Source: Zooshikella ganghwensis DSM 15267
GTDB lineage: Bacteria > Pseudomonadota > Gammaproteobacteria > Pseudomonadales > Zooshikellaceae
Assembly: GCF_000428585.1 (NCBI RefSeq)
Contig: NZ_AUAF01000025.1
Coordinates: 1 to 48,750, forward strand
Reading direction: 5' to 3'
DNA: 48,750 bases
A model generated the notes under the pieces. The model did not search any database, was not told the origin of the DNA, and was given only the letters and a program-made list of their open reading frames with translations. A program made the position numbers and the translations under genes. Below, in pieces: positions 1 to 7,871 of the stretch. Position 1 is the stretch's first letter; the number at the start of each line of letters is the position of its first letter.

Positions 1-607
1 ATTTCGTTAACTCCCAGACGGCTTCTCGCTCACTGTCATTAGCGGGTGTTAACGTAAACCCTGCAATTGCACCATGAAAATCAATGAGTAAGTGCCCTTT
101 AAACCCATAATAAGTTTCACTTTTTGAAGCACAATAACCGTAGTCAGCCTCTCCTTTAAAACGGCTACAGCTTTTTGCCCGTTTAAAGTGGCTCACGGGT
201 AAAGGAAAAGCATCGACAATATGGAGTGGGTCAGTGATTGTTCCCAGTGCCATAGTGACTCGTTTTTGCAACTGCTATTTTACCGCCCATAAGTTTGCTG
301 CTTGCTTTGAAAATTGGCTTCTTGAGCCTATACCTGGAAAATAATTTCGCCAATGTTCGCGAAAATACCGCCAGATATGTGTATCTTCATCTAGCCCAAA
401 AAACTCGCCGATGAGCTCCATTGCAATCACTTCAGGATCAGAAAGGGAAGGCATAGTCCCTCGTTCACGTAATCGCTGGCCTTTAAGTAAATCATTAAAG
501 GTATCATCAACCCAGCAATAAACTGCTATGATAAACTCTTCTACTGACATCCCCTGTCCCTTTGAATTTGTTTCGGCAAAACAAAGGTTGGGGTCAGGGG
601 TTGTCAT
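1..607 (-). pseudogene. IS982-family transposase, amber-interrupted and cut by window edge
   Basis: The minus strand encodes the N-terminal half of an IS982-type DDE transposase. A conserved-looking start (VEEFIIAVYCWVDD) is followed by PSLSDPEVIAMELIGEFFGLDED and then RSQFSKQAANLW. The reading frame stops at a TAG at 275-277 but continues in the same frame without further stops to the window edge, with family-like sequence (PLHIVDAFPLPV, then FKGEADYGYCASK, then GFKGHLLIDFHG, then TPANDSEREA). Comparison with the family suggests the TAG replaced a glutamine codon. The second internal methionine (ATG at 550, preceded by AGGGG) is a better start than the one at 607. The C-terminal part and the far end of the element lie outside the window, and I could not place the inverted repeat near 608-730. 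The copy is probably inactive unless the amber codon is suppressed. Confidence 0.85.
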
Positions 608-816
608 TTCAAACTAATAAAAGTCGAGCATCGCGTTAATATCTTATTTCAACGACTTGCGTATTATAAAAAAATCGTCTTAGCTAATACATTGAAGTAT
701 GTTGAGAAAAGTACAATATAATTAGCGACTGAATGGTCAACAACCTCGACTTACTTGTAACAATAATCAATAGAATTTACTTGAGTGTACTAAGATATTG
801 TCTATTGGGGCTAGCT

Positions 817-1014
817 ATGAAAAGCGAAACTTCTGCCAATGAAAAAGCAAAGCAGCGAGTAGAAATCCAAAATCACATTGAAGAGTATATACAAGGTGGG
901 GGGGTAATCACTGAGGTGCCAGCACCTAGCTATGAAGAAATTTTAGATACTATTCGTAATAAGTATCAAAATGCATGGGGGAGGGATCAGCTTACTAACT
1001 ATGACAAAGCTTAA
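817..1014 (+). CDS. small SutA-like hypothetical protein
   Basis: This 65-residue acidic and polar protein starts at an ATG with GGGG about 6 bases upstream. The longer frame opening at 733 has no ribosome binding site and adds a hydrophobic stretch that looks non-genuine. The centre reads IEEYIQGGGVITEVPAPS. That resembles the C-terminal helix-GG-strand motif of SutA, the RNA polymerase-associated regulator of slow-growing Pseudomonas, and of many short uncharacterised gammaproteobacterial proteins. SutA itself is about 105 residues with a long acidic N-terminus that is missing here. The gene stands alone between the IS982 remnant and another orphan. The assignment rests on one short motif, so the function is unknown; existence of the gene is likely. 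Confidence 0.55.
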   Translation: MKSETSANEKAKQRVEIQNHIEEYIQGGGVITEVPAPSYEEILDTIRNKYQNAWGRDQLTNYDKA

Positions 1015-1170
1015 TTGAGTTGATGTGCATGCCAAGGATGGCTAGGACTTTGAAAGGCTGAGATCCCAGTTACATAACTTAGCTTTCGTGCTTGTTTTTA
1101 TGGGTTGATGGTATACGTACTTCAATCTATACAATTGATGTCTTTCCCACTTTTTCGTTCAGCTCGCAAC

Positions 1171-1201
1171 TTGAGTAATACAGCATCACAAACTGTATAA
1201 T
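1171..1201 (+). promoter_or_regulatory. possible sigma-70 promoter
   Basis: TTGAGT at 1171-1176 and a perfect TATAAT at 1196-1201 are separated by 19 bases, which is longer than the usual 16-18. It lies about 80 bases ahead of the small membrane protein gene at 1280. Confidence 0.3.
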
Positions 1202-1279
1202 ATTTGCTCAGTTGTGGGTATGCCTACCGTTATGATGAGTTCTGACAAACACACTTGATGTATTTCTAAGTCAGCACTC

Positions 1280-1630
1280 ATGAACAAGTTGAGTTTACCT
1301 TTTTCTAAGATCATAACGTACCACCATGTACGCCAGTTTTTTTTATTGCCTGGTAGATGTTGGTATTTAGCACTGATATGTACATTGGCTTTTATATTAA
1401 TCGTGCTATTGGCTTTGTGGGGTAGCCACCGAGATTGGTTATCCAGCTGGTATCAGCCTTCATTAGAGGAATTACAAGATGATTACCTCACGGCTCATGT
1501 GTATTGGGTTAATTGTGAGGCGAGAGCGAGTATTGCATTTGAAATGAGAGGGCCTAAGGCTGCAGAACAGATTACTCGGCAGCCAAAGTGTATCATGGCG
1601 AGGCAAACTACTTTACAGCCTCAAGGGTGA
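1280..1630 (+). CDS. hypothetical single-pass membrane protein
   Basis: I do not recognise this 116-residue protein. It has a basic N-terminus, one strong hydrophobic segment at about residues 28-47 (ALICTLAFILIVLLALWG), then a polar C-terminal half with two cysteines (VNCEARAS and PKCIMAR). By the positive-inside rule the N-terminus is probably cytoplasmic and the cysteine-bearing tail outside, where the two cysteines could form a disulfide. There is no strong Shine-Dalgarno ahead of the ATG. It is flanked by another orphan upstream and a convergent membrane protein downstream, and neither hints at a function. Start and even expression are uncertain. Confidence 0.45.
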   Translation: MNKLSLPFSKIITYHHVRQFFLLPGRCWYLALICTLAFILIVLLALWGSHRDWLSSWYQPSLEELQDDYLTAHVYWVNCEARASIAFEMRGPKAAEQITRQPKCIMARQTTLQPQG

Positions 1631-1707
1631 GATGCATTTAAAGTAATTTATCTTTCTGTATGAGGTTTAGGTTAGCCTGCTTTAATGTGATACCCAGAAG
1701 CTTGATA

Positions 1708-2544
1708 TCACTTTAAGGACTCGCCTTCACTGAATTGATGTTCAAAAATATCTTTATAACTGGTATATATTGTGCAGAAAATGATCGGGTTGAATAAGAT
1801 ATAAAGAAAAAAGACTGCAATCAGCCAATACCAGCTGACCAGTAAGGGCAGCATAATTACAACACCGATAACTAAGAGTACCAAACCATAAACTAGGAAG
1901 GGCAGCATATTACGAAGACAGCCAAGAAAACTGAGCTTTATTGCATCCCAAAATGGTTTTTGGTCAAGCACGATTAACGTAGGCGCAAACCAGATTGCCA
2001 TTAAAACCGGTATCATCAGTGCCATGACAATGAGTAAGGCGGTTACTCCCAGCAGGAGTAAACGCTCATCAGATACAGCAGGCATACCCGAGCTGGACTG
2101 AAGCCCAAAAATAAAATCCATGCCGACTGTAAAAATGAGAAACATCCCAGCAATCATAAAAATAAGCATTATGGCGACAAGATAAACTGCAGCAAGCAGG
2201 AGTAATGGCCCGGTTTGCTGGTTAAAGCCGACAAAAAACTGGTTAAATGAAAACTGTCCATGTTTTTCTAAATTGTCACAGCAGTACATAAAACCTGCCC
2301 ATAACAGGATGGTAAGTAAGGAGGAGATTATCCAGCCAATGAAAGGTATAAACTGCGAAACAATTGAAAGGAATACAAAGGTAAACCCAATCGCTATGAA
2401 TAATCCCCATTGTTGGCTAAAAAGCTTTACACCCGATGTGCACCATGCAATGCCATGTCCACTGGGGCGTTTTATCGGCTGTATCTCATTGGTTTCAGGT
2501 AACACTTGAGAGGTTGGGGTATTGTATGGCGATGGGGAAGTCAT
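1708..2544 (-). CDS. BPSS1780-type multi-pass inner membrane protein
   Basis: The protein has 278 residues. A roughly 30-residue polar N-terminus containing GHGIAWCTSGVKLFSQQW is followed by about six hydrophobic segments. The layout and the late motif (FAPTLIVLDQKP, then LSFLGCLRNMLPFLVYGL) match the BPSS1780 family of bacterial membrane proteins, whose role is unknown. The conserved Asn/Arg-containing CLRN-PFL-YGL block lies at about residues 208-221. It ends in a short acidic tail (HQFSEGESLK). It is convergent with the preceding orphan and divergent from the DUF2845 gene, so it is probably transcribed alone. Membrane location is clear; function cannot be assigned. Confidence 0.75.
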   Translation of the reverse strand: MTSPSPYNTPTSQVLPETNEIQPIKRPSGHGIAWCTSGVKLFSQQWGLFIAIGFTFVFLSIVSQFIPFIGWIISSLLTILLWAGFMYCCDNLEKHGQFSFNQFFVGFNQQTGPLLLLAAVYLVAIMLIFMIAGMFLIFTVGMDFIFGLQSSSGMPAVSDERLLLLGVTALLIVMALMIPVLMAIWFAPTLIVLDQKPFWDAIKLSFLGCLRNMLPFLVYGLVLLVIGVVIMLPLLVSWYWLIAVFFLYILFNPIIFCTIYTSYKDIFEHQFSEGESLK

Positions 2545-2762
2545 TTAAGGCTCCAACTGAAAAAGCACATTCTAATGAGTGTGGGGTATTAAAGCACAGT
2601 TTGTAAGCAAGCAATGAAAATGAACTCGTTCGGGCTGTGCTTATCAATACTAGTGTTAATTACGTCGAGCTCAACATGAACTGTGATGTGTTTATGTTAT
2701 TTAATAGTAGTGCTGATGTTATACACAGACATTTACTCAGCGTTTTAGGGGGAATATAAAGC

Positions 2763-3362
2763 GTGCGACATTTCTTTAAGTGGTTAGTTTCCTGTAGTCT
2801 TTTACTGGCTGTCAGTGTGCCTTCTTATGCCTTGCGCTGTGGTAACCGCCTAATTTCAGAAGGTGATTCGATTGGTAAGGTGCTAAAACGCTGTGGACAA
2901 CCTACAGAGCAAGATTCTTTTCAAGTAGAGCTTATTTTAAAACAAGGCGATGTTTTGGCTGAAACACGCTTTATTGATGTTACTTACTTCGTTTATGCTC
3001 AAAGTAGTAATCAGTTCGTACGTGTTTTACGTTTTGAAGATGATGACCTGGTATCAATTGAGAGCAAGGATTATGGAGGTAAATCGAGTGACTCTGCACT
3101 ATGCAAGGATTTATCTAGTGTCGTGAGTGTAGGTGATGTAATGCCTTATATTCGTTATCGCTGTGGTCCTCCAAGTAGGGAGAAACGTGTCGGTAGAAGA
3201 GTCAAACGAATAGCAGGTAGCAGTGAGGTTGGCCAATTCAAAGATCAAGATGTGTTTGAATGGCATTACTATTTTTCCCGAGATGACGAAAAGGCAGTTT
3301 TGCAGTTTGTAAACGGTAGGTTGCGTACTTTGTACCGTGAAGAAATTGAAGATGATGACTAG
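2763..3362 (+). CDS. DUF2845 domain-containing exported protein
   Basis: This 199-residue protein starts at a GTG preceded by AGGGGGA. A signal peptide covers about residues 1-23 (LLLAVSVPSYA, cleavage after YA). The mature chain opens with LRCGNRLISEGDSIGKVLKRCGQP, the DUF2845 signature found in small periplasmic proteins related in fold to the SmpA/BamE-type beta lactamase inhibitor-like domain. A second, more divergent copy follows near residue 119 (CKDLSSVVSVGDVMPYIRYRCGPP), so the protein looks like a tandem pair. Each copy has the paired cysteines, consistent with disulfides in the periplasm. The role is unknown. A repeat element follows the gene about 60 bases downstream. Confidence 0.8.
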   Translation: MRHFFKWLVSCSLLLAVSVPSYALRCGNRLISEGDSIGKVLKRCGQPTEQDSFQVELILKQGDVLAETRFIDVTYFVYAQSSNQFVRVLRFEDDDLVSIESKDYGGKSSDSALCKDLSSVVSVGDVMPYIRYRCGPPSREKRVGRRVKRIAGSSEVGQFKDQDVFEWHYYFSRDDEKAVLQFVNGRLRTLYREEIEDDD

Positions 3363-3425
3363 TTTGATGTAATTTAGCTTTGCATACTTAACTCATATTG
3401 ATATAGCTCGTTATTAACCATTTTG

Positions 3426-3563
3426 GAGGCTGTCGCAAAACTATTGTACTGGCAGCTGGGTTATAAAGTCAGCTCAAAATGCTCATTTATGAGCTATAAA
3501 CTCTGCTTTTTCACTGACTTTTGCCTAGTCTTTGTCTCACTTCTGAGCTTGTGCGATACCCTC
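3426..3563. repeat. interspersed inverted-repeat element, copy 1 of family A
   Basis: This 138-base element is closely matched by a second copy at 22387-22526. Its ends form imperfect inverted repeats: GAGGCTGTCGCAAAAC on the left against CTTGTGCGATACCCTC on the right. It contains an internal dyad GCTCATTTATGAGC at 3481-3494. Both copies are intergenic. The layout fits a MITE or REP-like element with no coding capacity. The open frame across it is a by-product of the repeat. Confidence 0.8.
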
Positions 3564-3739
3564 TTTGGGGAAAAGATTGCAGTACAACTTTTGCTGTCTG
3601 TTATTGGATACATTGTATTGGACCCTTAGTTTGCAAAGAAGCAACGGCTAATATGCTGTATCAGAAAGCTTTTCCTAAAAATGCTTGGTAGATGGTTAAG
3701 TTTATACTTACATAGCTTTTATTCATGGCGGAAAACTCA

Positions 3740-4996
3740 ATGGATGTTGCAACTTATATGCAAGATGTAGGAAAGCGTGCACGAAGCGCTTCCCGGTTAA
3801 TGGCTCAAGCCACAACAGAACAAAAAAATGCAGCATTAAATGCAATCGCTAGTGTTATTAATGATCAGCAAAAAATGATCATGGATGCTAACCATCAGGA
3901 CCTTGAGCAAGGAAGCGCTATTGGTTTGGATTCAGCGCTTTTAGACAGGTTGGCACTAACGCCGCCTCGAATTGATAGTATGGTAGAAGGTATTCTTCAT
4001 GTTGCAGCATTAGATGACCCAATAGGGGCTGTTGATGACATGCGTTATTTACCGAGTGGTATTCAGTTAGGCAAGATGAGAGTGCCACTGGGTGTTATTG
4101 GAATTATCTACGAGTCTCGCCCTAATGTAACCATTGATGCTGCTGCACTGTGCTTGAAGTCAGGCAATGCAACGATTTTGCGGGGTGGCTCTGAGTCAAT
4201 TCATTCTAATCAAGCAATAGCCAAGTGTATTCAGCAAGGTTTGAGTATGTCAGGTGTTTCTGCTGATGCAGTGCAAGTAGTTGCAACCACTGATAGAGCA
4301 GCCGTTGGACACCTGATTACGATGGCAGAGCATGTGGATGTTATCGTGCCTCGGGGAGGGAAAGGACTCATTGAACGTATTAGCCGAGAGGCAACAATAC
4401 CAGTAATAAAGCACCTGGATGGTATTTGCCATGTCTATATTGATGATGGTGCTGACTTAGAGAAGGCTCTGGCTATTGCTGTTAATGCAAAAACACATCG
4501 TTATGGTGTGTGTAATGCGATGGAAACATTGTTGGTTGCGGAGTCTGTGGCTTCTACTATCTTGCCTAGACTTGCTTCTGCATACACTGAACATGGTGTT
4601 GAACTTCGGGGTTGTATTAAAACACGAGCAATTATCTCTGAAGCAAAGCCTGCAACTAATGAAGATTGGGCAACAGAATATCTTGCGCCAATTTTAGCAA
4701 TAAAAGTTGTGGCTGATGTCAGTGAGGCTATTGAGCATATCAATACCTTTGGCTCACATCATACAGATGCAATTGTCACGGAAGATTACCAGCGCTCTCG
4801 ACAATTTTTGGCTGAAGTGGACTCCAGTTCTGTGATGGTAAATGCATCTACTCGGTTCGCGGATGGTTTTGAATATGGGTTGGGAGCTGAAATTGGCATT
4901 TCTACGGATAAAATCCATGCCCGCGGACCAGTAGGTCTTGAAGGGCTGACTTCACAAAAGTACATCGTCTTTGGCAACGGACATATTCGAAAATAA
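3740..4996 (+). CDS. proA: gamma-glutamyl phosphate reductase
   Basis: ProA reduces gamma-glutamyl phosphate to glutamate-5-semialdehyde with NADPH, the second step of proline synthesis, in the cytoplasm. The 418 residues have the usual family length. The fold signatures are clear: [37 protein letters not shown], and the nucleophile Cys258 in [12 protein letters not shown]. The C-terminal block [18 protein letters not shown] is also typical. I prefer the ATG at 3740 ([11 protein letters not shown]), which aligns with relatives and has GGCGGA upstream. An in-frame ATG at 3725 has no binding site. A stem-loop follows the stop. The nadD gene that usually comes next in this gene order is absent. 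Confidence 0.95.
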   Translation: MDVATYMQDVGKRARSASRLMAQATTEQKNAALNAIASVINDQQKMIMDANHQDLEQGSAIGLDSALLDRLALTPPRIDSMVEGILHVAALDDPIGAVDDMRYLPSGIQLGKMRVPLGVIGIIYESRPNVTIDAAALCLKSGNATILRGGSESIHSNQAIAKCIQQGLSMSGVSADAVQVVATTDRAAVGHLITMAEHVDVIVPRGGKGLIERISREATIPVIKHLDGICHVYIDDGADLEKALAIAVNAKTHRYGVCNAMETLLVAESVASTILPRLASAYTEHGVELRGCIKTRAIISEAKPATNEDWATEYLAPILAIKVVADVSEAIEHINTFGSHHTDAIVTEDYQRSRQFLAEVDSSSVMVNASTRFADGFEYGLGAEIGISTDKIHARGPVGLEGLTSQKYIVFGNGHIRK

Positions 4997-5005
4997 TCTG
5001 CAGTT

Positions 5006-5035
5006 ATACTGTCAGTCTTGGCTGGCTGACAGTAT
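5006..5035 (+). terminator. stem-loop after proA
   Basis: Perfect 10-bp arms, ATACTGTCAG and CTGACAGTAT, enclose a 10-base loop. No clear uridine tract follows (AATGTAATTT), so it may attenuate or protect the 3' end rather than fully terminate. Confidence 0.5.
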
Positions 5036-5078
5036 AATGTAATTTAATATGATAAAAGAGAGGACTAAATAAGGCTTT

Positions 5079-5429
5079 ATGCAATCAGATGAACTTAAGC
5101 AGGTAGTTATATCTGCACTTGAAGATCTGAAAGGTAACGACATCACTTGCCTTGATGTAAAAAATCTCACCAGCGTCACTGATCATATGATCATTGCCTC
5201 CGGAACCTCCAACCGCCACGTCAAATCCCTTGCTGATAACGTGATTGAACAAGCCAAAGCCAATGGCGTTCGTCCTATGGGGATAGAAGGTGAAGATGGT
5301 GCTGAATGGGTACTGGTGGATTTAGGAGATGTTGTCACACACATCATGTTGCCTTCAACACGTCAGTTTTTTGATTTGGAGCGGTTGTGGGAAACATCAT
5401 CATCTGATCTTGAGCACCAACAGGCGTAG
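5079..5429 (+). CDS. rsfS: ribosomal silencing factor RsfS
   Basis: RsfS (DUF143/YbeB) binds ribosomal protein uL14 on the large subunit and blocks subunit joining, mainly in stationary phase or starvation. The 116 residues match the usual length. Typical motifs are [42 protein letters not shown] and the closing [10 protein letters not shown]. It begins a rightward run with rlmH (29-base gap), mrdA and rodA, as in many gammaproteobacteria. The stop codon forms the first bases of a hairpin that covers the next gene's ribosome binding site. The RsfS assignment is secure. Confidence 0.95.
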   Translation: MQSDELKQVVISALEDLKGNDITCLDVKNLTSVTDHMIIASGTSNRHVKSLADNVIEQAKANGVRPMGIEGEDGAEWVLVDLGDVVTHIMLPSTRQFFDLERLWETSSSDLEHQQA

Positions 5430-5454
5430 CCTTTTTTTGATTTAACAAAAGGCT
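5428..5454 (+). promoter_or_regulatory. hairpin covering the rlmH ribosome binding site
   Basis: AGCCTTTT at 5428-5435 pairs with AAAAGGCT at 5447-5454. The right arm contains the AAAGG Shine-Dalgarno of rlmH, 6 bases from its ATG, and the left arm starts inside the rsfS stop codon. A ribosome finishing rsfS would open the stem, so translational coupling is a reasonable inference. Confidence 0.4.
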
Positions 5455-5458
5455 TGTC

Positions 5459-5926
5459 ATGAAAATTCGCCTCATTGCAGTGGGTACTAAAATGCCTGCA
5501 TGGGTTGTTAGTGGCTATTCTGAATATGCCAAGCGTCTTCCCAATGAAGTGTCTCTGGAGTGCCGGGAAATTCCTCTTTCCAAACGAAGCAAATCTCTTG
5601 ATGTTGAACGTGCAATTCAGCGAGAGGGAGACGCTATGTTAGCGGCTGTTGGAAAAGGAGATAAAATTATTGCATTAGATGTCAATGGTAAGATGTGGGA
5701 TACCCATCAGCTTGCACACCAGTTAGGGGATTGGCAGTTGTCTGGGCGAAATATCAGTTTGCTAATAGGGGGGCCTGAAGGTCTCTCTTCTCAATGTCGC
5801 CAAGCGGCTGAACAGCGTTGGTCGCTTTCACCGTTAACCCTGCCCCATCCTTTGGTTAGAGTGTTGGTAGCTGAACAGCTTTATCGCGCTTGGACCATTC
5901 TAAATAATCACCCATATCATCGTTAA
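5459..5926 (+). CDS. rlmH: 23S rRNA pseudouridine-1915 N3-methyltransferase
   Basis: RlmH is a SPOUT-class methyltransferase that methylates pseudouridine 1915 in helix 69 of 23S rRNA, using SAM on assembled 70S ribosomes. The 155 residues equal the E. coli length. The start [15 protein letters not shown], the SAM knot [33 protein letters not shown] and the invariant C-terminal YHR end are all present. Together with rsfS it forms a ribosome-function pair ahead of the cell-elongation genes. Translation may be coupled to rsfS through the hairpin over its Shine-Dalgarno. Confidence 0.96.
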   Translation: MKIRLIAVGTKMPAWVVSGYSEYAKRLPNEVSLECREIPLSKRSKSLDVERAIQREGDAMLAAVGKGDKIIALDVNGKMWDTHQLAHQLGDWQLSGRNISLLIGGPEGLSSQCRQAAEQRWSLSPLTLPHPLVRVLVAEQLYRAWTILNNHPYHR

Positions 5927-5956
5927 TCTGGAGGTTGGAAAACCCAGGATGACTGT

Positions 5957-7864
5957 ATGACTGATTCAGTGACTTTTAAAGATCACAGTAAAGAAATTCG
6001 TATTTTTAATAGTCGAATTCTAAAAGCATCCATTATTTTAGTAATATTGACCGGGATATTAATATCCCGGCTTTTTTATTTGCAAGTCGTGGAGCATGAG
6101 AAATATTCAACGCAGTCTGATGAAAACCGAATCCATCTGCAATACATTCCTCCAATACGTGGTTTAATATACGACACTAATGGACTGCTTTTGGCAGACA
6201 ATAAGCCAAGCTTTAACTTGACACTAACTCCTGAACGTATTGCTGATCTAGAGAAAACATTTAAAGATATAAATCAAATTATTCCAATTCAGCCAGAAGA
6301 AATTGCTCAGTTTAAAAAGAGACTGCGTAATAAGCCCCGAAAGCCTTTTGAGTCAGTACCCTTAAAGTTTCGCTTAACAGAAGAGGAAATTGCACGCATT
6401 TCAGTGAATGAACACCTTATGGCGGGTGTTGAAGTAGAAGCTGATCTGATTCGCTATTACCCGCAAGGCGATATATACACCCACACTATAGGGTATGTTC
6501 AGAATATTAATGACCAAGAGCAAAAAAAACTTGATGAAAAAAAATACAAAGGTGTATCGACCATTGGCAAAATTGGTATAGAACGTTTTTATGAAGAGCA
6601 GCTGCTTGGCAAGGTTGGCTATCGAGAAGTAGAAGTTAATGCGCGTGGCAGAGTTTTGCGTGTACTTGATCAAAAAGAGCCAATTCCAGGCACAAATTTG
6701 ACGCTTTATTTAGATACAGAGTTACAAAAAATCTCTATAGAAGCACTTGATGGCCAAAGTGGTGCTATTGTCGCGCTTGACCCTAAAACGGGTGGCATTT
6801 TAGCCATGGTCAGTGAACCTTCCTATGATCCTAATCCCTTTGTGAGAGGTATCGGCTTTAAAGCTTATGCGGCCTTGCTCAATGATCCTGCCCGGCCCTT
6901 GTATAACCGAGCAAGTTCTGGTGAGTATCCTCCAGCATCAACGATCAAACCGTTTTTGGCAATTGCAGGTTTAAATACTGGGAGTGTGACACCTGCTAAT
7001 CAGGTGTTTGATCCTGGCTGGTATCGGCTTCCAAACCAGAAGCGCCTGTATCGTAATTGGAAGCGGGGAGGGCATGGTTGGGTAAATCTGGAAAGAGCTG
7101 TTGTTGTGTCAAATGATACCTATTTTTATGATTTAGCATTAAAGCTTGGCATAGACACAATGCATGACTATTTACAGCGTTTTGGTATAGGTATTCGAAC
7201 TGCGTTGGATGTCGGAGAGCAGCGCCCTGGGTTGATGCCTTCACGTGAGTGGAAAATGGGCGTACGTAATTTACCTTGGTTTCCTGGAGAAACAGTAATT
7301 ACAGGTATAGGTCAAGGGTTTATGAAAGCAACACCCTTGCAGTTGGCTGCTGCTACCGCAGTACTTGCCAATAAGGGCAAATGGATTTACCCACGATTAC
7401 TTAAGTCATCAACAAGTCCTATTGAACTGAAGCCCACTCACCCAATGAAGGATATAGAAGTCAATAACCCAGAGTATTGGACACAGGTTTATGAAGCCAT
7501 GCGCAAAGTGGTTCATGATCGTTCAGGAACAGCCCACTACCGGATTGGAAAAGATATTCCTTATTTGATGGCAGGTAAAACCGGCACGGCACAAGTCGTT
7601 GGTATTAAACAGAACGAGCGCTATGATGCGTCAAAGCTTGCTAAAAAACACCATGATCATGGTTTATTTATTGGTTTTGCGCCTCTAGATGATCCGCAAA
7701 TTGCAATTGCAGTGATTGTTGAAAATGGTGGTGGGGGGAGTTCGGCAGCAGCGCCTGTTGCACGTAAAATCTTAGACGCCTATTTAATTCCCCGCCTGCA
7801 AAAGCAAGCCGTAGAGCAGGCTAAAAAGCAAGAACAAAAAACACCTTCAGCAGGACAAGGGTAA
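5957..7864 (+). CDS. mrdA: penicillin-binding protein 2 (elongasome transpeptidase)
   Basis: PBP2 is the class B transpeptidase that cross-links peptidoglycan during lateral wall growth, as partner of RodA and MreB. The 635 residues fit. There is a short cytoplasmic tail, one membrane helix at about residues 24-46, the non-catalytic pedestal domain and the C-terminal transpeptidase domain. The active-site motifs are visible: S-T-I-K with nucleophile Ser328, SND at 385-387, and KTG at 541-543. The start is preceded by AGGA at a good distance; an overlapping ATG at 5949 is out of frame. The C-terminus is lysine- and glutamine-rich. rodA follows after 7 bases, so the pair is surely cotranscribed. 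Confidence 0.97.
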   Translation: MTDSVTFKDHSKEIRIFNSRILKASIILVILTGILISRLFYLQVVEHEKYSTQSDENRIHLQYIPPIRGLIYDTNGLLLADNKPSFNLTLTPERIADLEKTFKDINQIIPIQPEEIAQFKKRLRNKPRKPFESVPLKFRLTEEEIARISVNEHLMAGVEVEADLIRYYPQGDIYTHTIGYVQNINDQEQKKLDEKKYKGVSTIGKIGIERFYEEQLLGKVGYREVEVNARGRVLRVLDQKEPIPGTNLTLYLDTELQKISIEALDGQSGAIVALDPKTGGILAMVSEPSYDPNPFVRGIGFKAYAALLNDPARPLYNRASSGEYPPASTIKPFLAIAGLNTGSVTPANQVFDPGWYRLPNQKRLYRNWKRGGHGWVNLERAVVVSNDTYFYDLALKLGIDTMHDYLQRFGIGIRTALDVGEQRPGLMPSREWKMGVRNLPWFPGETVITGIGQGFMKATPLQLAAATAVLANKGKWIYPRLLKSSTSPIELKPTHPMKDIEVNNPEYWTQVYEAMRKVVHDRSGTAHYRIGKDIPYLMAGKTGTAQVVGIKQNERYDASKLAKKHHDHGLFIGFAPLDDPQIAIAVIVENGGGGSSAAAPVARKILDAYLIPRLQKQAVEQAKKQEQKTPSAGQG

Positions 7865-7871
7865 AGCATTT

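Noticed and set aside
3423-3629. 68-residue open frame between the DUF2845 gene and proA
   Set aside because: It lies mostly inside the family A repeat. The second copy of the repeat does not preserve the frame, and there is no binding site.
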